This document shows positions 35,301 through 45,265 of a DNA stretch of 64,000 nt, in pieces. The stretch covers positions 13,454,001 through 13,518,000 of the forward strand of contig CM034105.1 of the NCBI GenBank assembly GCA_019914945.1, in the 5' to 3' direction. Origin of the DNA: Typha latifolia. Lineage: Eukaryota; Streptophyta; Magnoliopsida; Poales; Typhaceae. Numbering within the stretch: position 1 is the first letter of the stretch; each line of letters starts with the position of its first letter. The notes beneath the pieces were generated by a model that saw only the letters and a list, made by a program, of their open reading frames with translations, searched no databases and was not told the origin of the DNA. Made by a program: the position numbers and the translations under genes.

Positions 35301-35516
35301 TTATCCCTAGCATCCCTGTCACTATCTCGCCTTACAGCACTCAAGGATTTGAACATATATTATTGCCCTGGTATCTTGGCTTTGCCGGATCATCTGCCAA
35401 AGTCACTTGACAGTATTTCAATATCGGGGTGCCCAGTCTTGGTGGAGCGGTGCCGAAGTCCAAACGGTGAGGACTGGCCCAAGATCGCCCGTATTCCTTA
35501 CAGAGATATTGGATAG
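32394..35516 (+). pseudogene. CC-NB-LRR pseudogene, mosaic (NLR2)
   Basis: Begins like NLR4 (MAEALVLEGAKWV..., EDMLDLYKYQ) and runs open for 161 codons. Four lesions then break the NB-ARC region: a one-base loss near 32843, TGA at 32936-32938 replacing the Arg of FGRDKE, a one-base gain in the A-run 33222-33229, and TAG at 33282-33284 replacing the Trp of DDVW. The P-loop GIGGAGKTT survives at about 33032-33058. From there on the sequence follows NLR3/NLR1 rather than NLR4 (NNQRVV, LPVALHPQY), so the copy is a mosaic. A 716-codon frame from 33366 encodes the rest of the NB-ARC and all LRRs, and its 3' end is identical to NLR1. It could give only a truncated product; decay seems recent. Confidence 0.9.
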
Positions 35517-36097
35517 ATCCAAGATGCATGTTTGAAGCTTCTCTGCTTCTGCTGCTGCTTGCGATGGTGGTAAGTTTTTCTCCTCCTTAATTGGTTATTA
35601 ATTCACATCAATTTGGATTTGTCACTGCCTGTGTTATTGCCGCATATATATATACATATATTATGCATGACCCCTGTTATTAATTTTGTTTCTCTCACCG
35701 GTTGCTTACTTAGTGCTATCTAGTTGAAAAGGAGGGGGGCTCTCTCTTCTTTCATAATTATTGACTAATTATTTTCTAGATCTTACAATTTAATTGATGT
35801 TATCCTCAATCTATGATTTGGATCGGGATCTACTTATGATTAGGAATATTTCAAAAAAATGGATGTAGAATAACATAAGTGGTATTAAATAACTTTGTAC
35901 TGCTCTTGATTTGTGTTAGCTACACACGCATGCATTCAGATGTTCAATCAACTCTTTTACGTTCAGATGTCTGCCTGCTATTTGTTTTGCAGTTCTCAGC
36001 TTATTATCCAGGAAGGAAGGTTGCAGCAGTTGCAGTTGCAGTTGCCGTTGAATAAAAAAACTTTAGCTTAATGTCGTGGTTGTTATGATTTATACCC
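34986..36097. repeat. 1112-bp identity tract, NLR2 copy
   Basis: Partner of 28390-29501. The first mismatch on the left is 28389/34985 and on the right 29502/36098. The corresponding NLR3 tail (to about 47600) shows many differences, so the exchange was specific to NLR1 and NLR2. Confidence 0.92.
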
Positions 36098-36682
36098 TCA
36101 ACTCTAATAATAAATGGAACAGTCGGTATGCAATGTTGTTGTTATGTTTGGTATGTCAGTGAATTGTTGTAGAAATAAATAATGGTGGAATGCAAAACTG
36201 CATATTAGTGGTTGTTGCAGGTTTCCCTTGTAACAGATGTTATGTATTATTTGGTATCTGCCAACATTTGGAGATGCCTATCTCCTTCTTCTACCTTGGC
36301 TTCAATTAATGCCATTGTAATACCTTGGCTTCTAGTTTGGCGGTCAGTTATGATTGAATTAAGATGAACTCTTGGGAAGCTGCAAAATTGATTCACATTC
36401 TGCTTCTTTTATTACTCAACAGTATTTGTTATCTATCACCACCTCGCAACCCTAAGATCTCCCACCCACTTTTTGGGTAACTTGTTTTTCTGAAAGTCAG
36501 CACGACTACTTGTCCCTTCACCGACTCTGTGCTAAATCGCCCCCCTATCCACCTTTATTTAATAATTGTCTGATATTAGAGTCGATCATGCCTGATCTGA
36601 CCCAGCCCGATCCGGTTCGGTTTTAATGGAGCTAAGCTTAAGCTCAGTCGTAGCCCGGTTTGGGCCCCACTCCACCCGAGCC
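35517..36682. other. NLR2 3' flank
   Basis: Copy of the NLR1 3' flank (identical to 36097, then about 98-99% similar to near 36560). It then passes through a short GC-richer stretch (CCCGGTTTGGGCCCC region) into OSCP intron sequence at 36683. No additional gene. Confidence 0.6.
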
Positions 36683-38153
36683 CAGTTAACCTCAATGACA
36701 ACTATGTGAGTTTTTGTTATTAAATGATGTTATTTTTAAGTTTTTTTTTTCCTCAGTTCTTACTTAACTATTTAATGCAGCTGTCTTGGCTGATAATGGG
36801 AGGCTAAGACATATTGATCGCATTTCCAAGAGCGCATAAGGGGGAGGTGAAAGTCATTGTCACCACTGTAATTGTAAGTTGATATTCAGCTGCACTATAA
36901 TTTGACATCTAAGGAAGTTATGTAGTAGTGAACTGACAGAGTTAACAAGTATAAGTCCTTAAGGTCTGTTAATTAATAAAATAATTTATTCCAATTTGCT
37001 CTGTCTTGCCCTTGTATCATATCTATTTGCTTCCCCTGTCTTAAATAACTACTCATTCAAATCGTGTTGTTTTCCAGCCACTTCCTGCAGAGGAGGAAAA
37101 GGAACTTAAGCAGACCTTGGTAGATGTTCTTGGCCAGGGGAAACCAGTGCTGCTTGAACAGAAGGTAGTTGCTTGATTTTATTATGTATTTCAATCCTTT
37201 TTTTTGGTACTGATTCCCTTCATTTCTAGTGCGTTAATCCTTTCTTGATTCTTAAAGTCTTTGTATCAAATTTTTAAATACATTTTAGCTTGCTTCAGTT
37301 TGCATTGTCAATGTCCCTATACTATCACCACCAGATCAGATGCAACCTCACTCTTCTTTGAGTTTTAAGAGCCCATTCCCAGCCTATATGTGAATTATCT
37401 TATGCTCAGTTCATCTTATATGTGAATTATCTTAAACACTTTGACCAATTACTGGAAAATATTTGATTGTGGGAGAAAAGGAAATTAGTGGCACCTAGAC
37501 AAAGCAGTGCAGTGACATGTTCAGTGTCTTTTCCCCTGTTGGATGGAAGATTTGATCTTTGGAGGGGATTAGTTTTGTTGTGGCTCTACAAATATTTAGG
37601 CTTACTTTCTTGAGCTAGTTTACCTTTTACATTTAGTGAATAACCAAATATGATTCTTGTCTCTATATGTGCAAGGTTTTCTTAAATCATTGTGCATCTA
37701 ATCTTCAAGCATAACAAAGTCACCTTGTTTATCTTTTTCTTTTCTTTTGTTTACATATGAAAAATCTCACAGCTTGTGATTTAATCCAATTGATGCCCTC
37801 TTTTGATTTTGTGATCCAATCTTAACTTTTACTACAATTTCTGGAATGCAAGTTGATGGAGAATAGATTGATTGAAATAGCAATAATTCTTTTTTTTTCT
37901 TCTTCTTCTTTTCTCTCACAGATTGATCCAAGTATCCTTGGAGGTTTGGTGATTGAATTTGGGCAGAAGGTTTTCTGACATGTCAATAAAAACTAGGGCC
38001 AAGCAAATGGAGAAGTTCTTGAGGGAGCCTGTCCACTTTTGACTGACTGCTTTTAACGACTCATGGCAGCATCAACCAAACCCTACTTACTTTGTACACC
38101 CCTTTGCTGCATGCATCTAGCTACTACTCAGTGTCTTATCTCAGTTTGGAATA
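36683..38153 (+). pseudogene. ATP synthase OSCP gene fragment (exons 4-6)
   Basis: Partial copy of the intact gene at 53414-56561. It starts in intron 3 and keeps exon 4 (36781-36873), exon 5 (37078-37164) and exon 6 (37922-38042) with their splice sites. Exon 4 has a 20-base deletion (after ATTTCCAAG) that shifts the frame. Exon 6 has a one-base gain in GGTTTTCTGACATG, creating TGA at 37976-37978. Intron 4 is about 400 bases shorter than in the intact gene. Exons 1-3 and the promoter are missing. It is a remnant of the left duplication unit. Confidence 0.9.
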
Positions 38154-38512
38154 AATTTAACTATATCTTCAACATAATTCTACAATGGCTTGCTGGATCT
38201 TTGTGCATCCCAGACCTAGAGATGAAGATCTCATTGCACCTTCTCCTATATATTTCTCATCTTTGTGCTTTGTTATGGCATCAAGTGTACTTGATTGCGC
38301 AGCAGTAGCTGCTTGACTTGTTCTTCGATGCAATCCTCCTATTTTGAGTTTCAGAATGATGTTCAGATGAATAATCTTTTTCATATGAAGTTGATATCTC
38401 CTGTTGTAGCTTCTCAACAAACTCTCCTACATGCGATGCAGAGGACGTTTCTGACTTAGTTCATCTCATCTCTTTCGGCTTGGTTATCAAACTCATCAGT
38501 TAGTCTGCAAAG
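38154..38512 (-). pseudogene. TADA exon-1 fragment
   Basis: Matches the TADA exon-1 region 20641-21154 in the same orientation, with an internal deletion of about 140 bases (parent ~20697-20836). The peptide RRTSQAATAAQSSTLDA is still readable on the minus strand. Most of the remaining exon 1 (parent ~21160-23760) is deleted; sequence resembling the TADA 5' flank resumes near 38525. It has no deaminase domain and cannot be functional. Confidence 0.88.
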
Positions 38513-39640
38513 ATTAACCTCAATTAGTAATTTGATTACTAAGTAGAATTATTATAATATATAGAGATATATATATATATTGCAAGTTTAATTGCATAGA
38601 GTTGATATAATCATAGGCGATGATAATCTAATTCTAAAAGTCACAAAAAAATTCAGTCCAAAATAACTAAGTAAAATTATATAAATTTATTAGTTACAAA
38701 ATGCAAAATTCTATATAGTCAAGTCTAATAATAAGACGCTATCCGATTATTTTGTTATATCAGAACTAGTATGTGTGTTGATTTGCAAAAAATAATTTTA
38801 CTCATAAAATAGGTGATAATTTTGAGGTTTAAAAGCTCATAAAGAGTTTAACACTTATATATTCTACTAATAATTTTTAAATATCTATTATAATACTAAA
38901 CTCATTTTTTTAAAACTAATTTACATTCATTTCTCTTCGTAGATTTGAATAAGTAAATATATAACAATTAAAATACTTTTTAAGCTCTTTTAACTAAACC
39001 ATTAATCTATCATTATTAATATGTGGATCTTACTTAAATCTGAGTTCATCTCAAATGTGACACTCTCTCATCATCCTTGTAACATTTATATTGTCTTTTT
39101 GCCTCTCTGCTCATCCTAACTCTAAGCCAAATAGTTCCTCATAGCCAGCAATTCTTTCTCAGATATCATCTTCATTCAAATCAGAAACTAAATATTGAAT
39201 AGCAGAAGAGGTTTCTTAACTAGATCAGTATTTTTTTTTATTTAGTACTCTTTACTTTAGCTAGGCTTGTTCTTGAGCTATTCAAGTCCTCTTTAATTTC
39301 CGTAATATGCTCGCATGACTAAATTTGCTTGTGGAATTAGTGAACTAAATATGCTGCATCATTAATTATCCTGGTGAATCTTGATGTTAACTGTAATTGG
39401 AAGACAAATTATAAGAATAAGGATTAGTTTTGAGATTTAGAAAAATTATTTTAAATGTGACAATAATTATACTCAAAGTCAATATCAAATTGTCGAATTT
39501 TATTATACTTAATTCAAATTTATTTACATCCACCGAAATTAATTTAACTTTATGGTTTCAAATGGAGGATTTAGACAAATTAAAATTCAAAATCATCCAT
39601 CTAACAACTTTATTCCTTACTAATTCCCTTTATCTTTGTT
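38513..39640. other. Spacer ahead of NLR3, partly a copy of the NLR1 upstream region
   Basis: 38525-38600 resembles 23775-23860 and 39040-39620 resembles 24300-24900. 38640-39040 is AT-rich and could not be matched by eye. No gene seen. Confidence 0.55.
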
Positions 39641-39649
39641 AAAATTGAA

Positions 39650-39990
39650 AAAAGCAAATAAGTGCACAATCGTGTTCTCTCTAACTACTTTATTCCTTAC
39701 TAAGAAGTAACTCAAATAAGAAAGAAGCAAACAAAACTTTGTTCCTTGCTAAGAAGTAATGCAAATACGAAAGAAGCAAACGAGTGCACAACTTTATTCT
39801 CTCTTTGACCTCTAACAACTCTGATTCCTTACTAATTTCTACTATTGTTCCTTACTGAGAAGTAACTCAAATAAGTGCAAACAAAACTTTATTTCTTACT
39901 GAGAAGTAACTCAAATAAATGCAAACAAAACTTTATTCCTTCCTGAGAAGTAACTCAAATAAGAAAGAAGTAAACAAGTGCACAATTTTA
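39650..39990 (+). repeat. Degenerate tandem repeat upstream of NLR3 (5 units)
   Basis: Five copies of the AGAAGTAA..CAAAT-type unit, one more than NLR1. Three consecutive units share the GAGAAGTAACTCAAATAA form and look like recent local expansion. Confidence 0.7.
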
Positions 39991-40255
39991 TTCTCTCTAA
40001 AACCTCTAACAACTCTAATTCCTCACCAATTTCCATTGATGTAATTATATCCTTGATTAGAGGGAAAGGAGCAAAGAATATAGCAACTTTATTCCTTGCC
40101 AATTCACACATTGTTAGCAACGAATACTCCACTTTTCATGCTCTGCTCTCCATTCCCCTCTTTAAATCCACCACCTTCTTTTGCATGCTTCTCTCCATCT
40201 TTTATCTATATTTCTATCTTCACAATTCTTTCATTGCTAGTATTCACTAAATATT

Positions 40256-42805
40256 ATGGCGGAGGCAATACTACTTGAGGGAGTGAAATCGGTGGCATCT
40301 ACTATCATTGATAGCCTACTCAAAGAGGGCTTCTCCTACCTCAGCTACAATCTCTCATCTAAGCTACGAGATTTGCAGACCAACATCCTTCCCCAGTTCC
40401 AGCTCTTGATCAAGGCTGCGGAGAGGAGCAATAAGCACAAGGGCGAGCTAGAGCTATGGTTGAGGAAGCTCAAAGACGCTCTTTACGAGGCGGAGGACGT
40501 GGTGGACTTGTATAGATACCAACTCCTTAAGGAGAAGGTGTTTGATCTCAACACTCACCCTGCACTCAAACGATTTAAGAAAGTTGCTCGAAAGGCAAAC
40601 TCTAAGGTATTCATTTTGTCCCCTCAAAAGATTGAGCTAAGAAGAAGTCTAAACAAGTTAGAGATGATTGCTGCTGAAGCCAAAACATTCCGTGAACTCT
40701 TGGGAATGCAAATTGAAGACGCTGCTCCTAATTTGGGAACCGGAGGACAACCAAATGTCACCACCTCTCTCCCTCAACTTGAAGTGTTTGGGCGAGACAA
40801 AGAGCGCGATGAGATAATAGATAAGTATTTACTGGACGAATCTGAAGCTTCTAAAGCTAGATGCTACTCAGTTGTTTCCATCGTAGGCATCGGAGGAGCC
40901 GGTAAGACTACTCTTGCACAATACATCTATAATAATCAAAGAGTAGTCGATCATTTCGATATCAAGATGTGGGTTTGTGTGTCCCGCAAGCTTGACATTT
41001 TTAAACACTTAAGGCAGATGATAGAGTCTTCTTCCAGAGATGAATGTCCTAATATCATGAATCTTGATGTGCTACAAGAAAAGCTTATAGATATGATAAA
41101 ATCAAAGAAAGTGTTGCTTGTATTAGATGACGTTTGGTGCGACAAATCAGTGAATGAGGTGGAATGGGAGAAACTTCTTGCTCCGCTAGCTCACAATGGG
41201 AAGAAGGGGAGCAAGATCTTGGTGACTACAAGATCAGAGAAATTACCGGTGGCTTTGCACCCCCAATACAGTATGCAGTTAAGAGATCTAGAAGAGAATG
41301 TTATTATTTCACTTTTTATGCATCACGCTTTTGGTGGCGCCAAATCAATTGACATGCATCTACAAAATGAGCTGGAGGATATAGGGAGGCAGATTGTGCA
41401 AAAGTTGTATGGATCTCCTTTGGCAGCAAAAGCAGTGGGCGGTCAATTGAGCAAAAAGTTAGAACCCAAATTTTGGAGAGCTGCACTTGATCGAAACAAT
41501 TTGCGTGACACTCAGCAAGCTTTGATATGGAGTTATCAGTGCCTAGATGCTCCCCTGCAACGTTGCTTCTCCTATTTCAGTTTATTTCCTAAAGGTCACA
41601 TCTTCAAAGCAAAAGATATTGTTTGCATGTGGATTGCTGAAGGTTTTATCAACTCATCGAACAATAGTATGACACTGGAGGACATCGGAATGAGCTACTT
41701 TGATGAGTTAGTATCTGTTTCTTTCTTGCAACTTGGTGACTTGGAATATTATTCTATGCATGATTTATTTCATGATTTGGCTGAAAATATTTCAAAGGAG
41801 GAATATTTGAGAATAGAGGATGATCACGTAAAAGAAATTTCTCCAACAATTCGCCATTTGTATATTTCGGATGGAAGTTTATTGGAAGATTGCATAAGTG
41901 TCAATAAAATAGAAAACCTACGTACTCTTATCATTGTTGATGATTCAATTAGCTCTAGTGTCATCGATCATCTTTTGGTAGCAACAAATAAGTTTAAGAA
42001 ATTACGTGTTTTAGATCTATCTGGCAACATCACAGAAACATTACTCAAATCTATAGGAGATCTAAAGCATCTACGCTACCTGGATCTTTCTAAGGCTGAA
42101 GTGGATGTGGTATTGGGTAAGCTTTACCATTTACAAGTTCTTATGACTTATGATTATACTTCTGCTACTTTACCAAGAAGCTTGAAAAACCTTATCAGTT
42201 TGCGGCATTTTGAGGGAGATTATGATGCACTCACAACAGTACCTGATATAGGGAGATTAACCTCCCTCCAAACATTACCAGAATTTCATATAAAGAAGGA
42301 GAAGGGTTATGATATAGGTCAGCTAAGGAACCTGAACGAGCTCCGAGGATGGCTAAGCATTCAAAATCTGGAGAATATAGAAGGGAAGGATAAGGCGGTT
42401 GAAGCCAATCTCAAAAATAAAAAACATCTCGAGAGTTTGGTGTTGAATTGGAAGGAGGATGATGAGAGTGACTCCAGGAGGGATTTGGATAGGGAGGTGC
42501 TCGAGGGCCTCCAACCACATCCACCCAATCTAACATATTTGTCCATCAATGGCTACAAGTCTCCCGAGTTTCCTAGTTGGTTGCCACTACGGGATCTGAG
42601 GTCTCTCAAGATTTATAATTGCAACGCCTTGGAAGTTCTTCCACCCATGAGCAACTTGTTTCCTAATTGCCACGAGCTGAATCTTTTGGATCTCCCCAAC
42701 CTCCGAAAGTTGTCTTCGCTTCCTCCGAGTCTTGAGGAGTTGGAGATACAGAATTGCATTATCACCGATGGGGCACTCTCTCAGTCCCTAGAAACGCTGA
42801 TGTAA
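40256..42805 (+). CDS. CC-NB-LRR, truncated by LTR insertion (NLR3, 5' part)
   Basis: Starts MAEAILLEGVKSVAS and keeps an intact coiled-coil region (EAEDVVDLY), P-loop GIGGAGKTT, kinase-2 VLLVLDDVW, GSKILVTTRS, GSPLAAKAVG, CFSYFSLFPKG and SMHDLFHDLAE, plus about ten LRRs. The frame ends after 849 codons because the first bases of an inserted element supply a Met codon and TAA. Sequence after the element continues in the same frame (45271-47045) once one copy of the 5-base target duplication is discounted. The uninterrupted gene would have had 1439 residues. Closest relative is NLR1. It may still yield a CC-NB protein with a shortened LRR, or be a pseudogene. Confidence 0.88.
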   Translation: MAEAILLEGVKSVASTIIDSLLKEGFSYLSYNLSSKLRDLQTNILPQFQLLIKAAERSNKHKGELELWLRKLKDALYEAEDVVDLYRYQLLKEKVFDLNTHPALKRFKKVARKANSKVFILSPQKIELRRSLNKLEMIAAEAKTFRELLGMQIEDAAPNLGTGGQPNVTTSLPQLEVFGRDKERDEIIDKYLLDESEASKARCYSVVSIVGIGGAGKTTLAQYIYNNQRVVDHFDIKMWVCVSRKLDIFKHLRQMIESSSRDECPNIMNLDVLQEKLIDMIKSKKVLLVLDDVWCDKSVNEVEWEKLLAPLAHNGKKGSKILVTTRSEKLPVALHPQYSMQLRDLEENVIISLFMHHAFGGAKSIDMHLQNELEDIGRQIVQKLYGSPLAAKAVGGQLSKKLEPKFWRAALDRNNLRDTQQALIWSYQCLDAPLQRCFSYFSLFPKGHIFKAKDIVCMWIAEGFINSSNNSMTLEDIGMSYFDELVSVSFLQLGDLEYYSMHDLFHDLAENISKEEYLRIEDDHVKEISPTIRHLYISDGSLLEDCISVNKIENLRTLIIVDDSISSSVIDHLLVATNKFKKLRVLDLSGNITETLLKSIGDLKHLRYLDLSKAEVDVVLGKLYHLQVLMTYDYTSATLPRSLKNLISLRHFEGDYDALTTVPDIGRLTSLQTLPEFHIKKEKGYDIGQLRNLNELRGWLSIQNLENIEGKDKAVEANLKNKKHLESLVLNWKEDDESDSRRDLDREVLEGLQPHPPNLTYLSINGYKSPEFPSWLPLRDLRSLKIYNCNALEVLPPMSNLFPNCHELNLLDLPNLRKLSSLPPSLEELEIQNCIITDGALSQSLETLM

Positions 42806-45265
42806 CACCCCAAATTTAAAATAAAAAAAAATAAATAAATAAATAAAATAAATAAATTTCCTGACCGACGCACGTGCCGAGCACGTGCGTCGGCCTGCCA
42901 CCCTGCCACTCTTCCTCTCTTCTTCTCTTCTTCTCTTCCCTTCCTTGCCGTGCACGCCACCTTCCCCATCTCCCTCATCTCTTCCCCCTCACCGCAGCCC
43001 CTCTTTTCTCCTCTCTCTCTCTCGTGGTTGCCGACAGCCGCCGAAGCCGCCGAGCTCGCCGACCCCTCCCCCCTCCGGTAAACCTCCTTCCTTTCTTCCC
43101 TTTCTCCTTCCCCTCCTCGGCCTCGTGCTGTGCCGGACCCTTGCCGCCGCCGCCTCTGCGCTGCGCCGCCGGTCTTGTGCCGTGCCGCCGCTGCTCTCGC
43201 GGCTGCGCTGCGCCGCCGGCCTCGTGCCGTGCCGCCCGCTGTCTCCGCGCTGCGCCGCCGGCCCGTGCCGCGCCGCCGCCGCAGCCCCATCGGCCTCTCC
43301 ACCTCCCTTCGTCTCCTCCCTCGGTTGGGGAATACCGAGGGAGGGTGGGTGGGTGGGAGGGGGGGGTTGTTAAACCCCCCGTGCCCAGACGCAGCCCACC
43401 GAGCCCCCTTGGTGGGCTGTGGTTGGACCCAGCCCACTTCGGCCAAACTTGTGGGCTGCAGTCCAATTGCAGCCCACCTTGGCCCTTTGCCTATTAGGTT
43501 AGGTTTGAGTCTACCTATTGCCTCTAGCCTAGCCCTTATGGGTCCATTTGGACCCTATAACTCTGTTTACCATTTTCACCTAATTTGATTAGCCTGATCC
43601 TTAATTTTGGGATAATATAAGATTCCTAGGATACCCTTGACTCGTACCAAACATAAATGTGCTAATAAGATAATTAATTTTATTAGTTCGCTAATGACTT
43701 TACTTGCGTGAATTAATAGGATTGGCACCGCGTGAGGAAGATTTTGGGATCCCGGACTAACTGACTAGTTTTACCATACCGTGGAGACCCCCCAGGCGAG
43801 TAGAGTTATACAAATCTAGAATAACATGATACAGTAGGAAATGTCAGTATTAATGCATGCAGTTGGTACTCCCTGTTATATCTTTTGCATATGTAGTTAT
43901 TTATAACCTGTTCATCATAGTATCATGAGAATGTTAATGTGTATGATAATGCTTTACATGTGTCCTGTATGGTATACCGTTGCATAGATGTATGATTCTT
44001 TGTGATTATGGTGTAATGATCATGATGACTATAACATGCTTTATACACGCATAAACACTGCACCACTTCCACCTATCATTAGTAGTCGAATTCTGACTAG
44101 GCAGTACCCCTACTCACTCAGCCCAGGGTTATCGGCAGAGTGTATCATATATGTCTATACTATTAGCGGCCTACACCTGAGGTCGGGAAGCCTGTGTGGC
44201 ATTCAGGTAGTTATACTGCATAGTTAGGACTAGATTATGATGATAGAAGAACATGATTGTGAGGCGGGGATATAACTCTAGCGGTACCCGACGACGCAGG
44301 GTTAGGGCGTCTGTTGATGAGCCGAGGGCTCCCGATTCTCCCACCGAGGGCGGTGATGATTTAGAGAGAGTGAGATATGGGCTTACGACCGGGGTCCTAA
44401 GTCTGATGGCCACAGACAACCGGTCACATGTAGTGTCGCCATACACGTGTAGGTGACATTACCGCTAGATGTGTATATATCCCCCCCTCGATGTATGAGA
44501 TGATGGATGATTATGTGATGGATGATTAGATGATGGATGATTGTTTCTTAAGAGTATTTACCCTGTGTGGTGAATAGCTCGGTGAGCGATGACGAGTATG
44601 ATTATTGCTTTGGTAGACATGAGGTGACTAAACTGCTATTTTATTGCTATGCATAATATGTAAACCTATGATTGAGATGTGTACGAATAAGAGATTGTCT
44701 CAAACTTTATATCTGTGTGAACTTATCATAATATGTTTAGGAACTAGCATGTTCCAAGATAGTGATTGGTAATCTTTATCAACTGCATTGACTTAGTAAA
44801 TTATGGTAAGTCTTTTAATAAGCATGTCGTTATCGTTAGCAAATATAGGCATACATTGGATATACACCTGTGATGTCATTATTTTAGATTGTATGGATCC
44901 TACTATTGGCCGTAAGCTCACCCCTCGTGGCGTATTATTTCAGAGCTAGGGGACGCAGGTGCGGGTAGCGAGGAGTAGCCGCTTTCTTTCTTCTAGTACG
45001 TATTTTAGTTGTATTAAACCCCTGCGAGGGTATGATGATGACGTTGTATCTTTTTGGACTTTAACATAGTATTTTGAATGTATATTTGGAAGGCTTGTTG
45101 TGGCCTGTGGACTTGTATCCGGACTCTTATAATTGAGTTTATTTATGATGAAATTGTGCTGTTGTGTGCCTTGTGAAATCCTTGTACTGACAGGTCATGT
45201 GATGTACCGCGTGGGGGAAATTATCCACGCGGTTTACACATATATTTGGAGGTTTGGGTGTTTCA
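42801..45265. mobile_element. Solo LTR-like element, 2465 bp, inside NLR3
   Basis: Begins TGTAACACCCCAAA and ends TTTGGGTGTTTCA, the TG...CA ends with short inverted termini of LTRs. It is flanked by a perfect 5-base duplication GCTGA at 42796-42800 and 45266-45270. Without the element and one GCTGA the site matches the paralogues (CTGACCTCTCTCAAATCC). No gag/pol or second LTR is present, so it is best read as a solo LTR. Length and the TGTAACACCC/GGGTGTT ends resemble long Gypsy LTRs of the Tekay/Del type (inference). Its 5' part is GC-rich and gives long but meaningless frames on both strands. Orientation was not determined. Confidence 0.85.
42865..42893. repeat. G-box palindrome near the start of the LTR
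   Basis: CCGACGCACGTGC at 42865-42877, three bases, then its exact reverse complement at 42881-42893; each arm contains CACGTG. A second stem (ACCGCGTGG at 45206-45214 with CCACGCGGT at 45225-45233) lies near the other end. Confidence 0.8.

Noticed and set aside
36683..38153. A second functional OSCP gene
   Set aside because: No exons 1-3, a 20-base deletion in exon 4 and a premature stop in exon 6.
42781..43588. Overlapping open frames of 150-220 codons on both strands in the GC-rich part of the LTR
   Set aside because: They overlap in several frames, are rich in Arg/Ala/Pro from CCG-type composition, show no family motifs, and lie inside the element.
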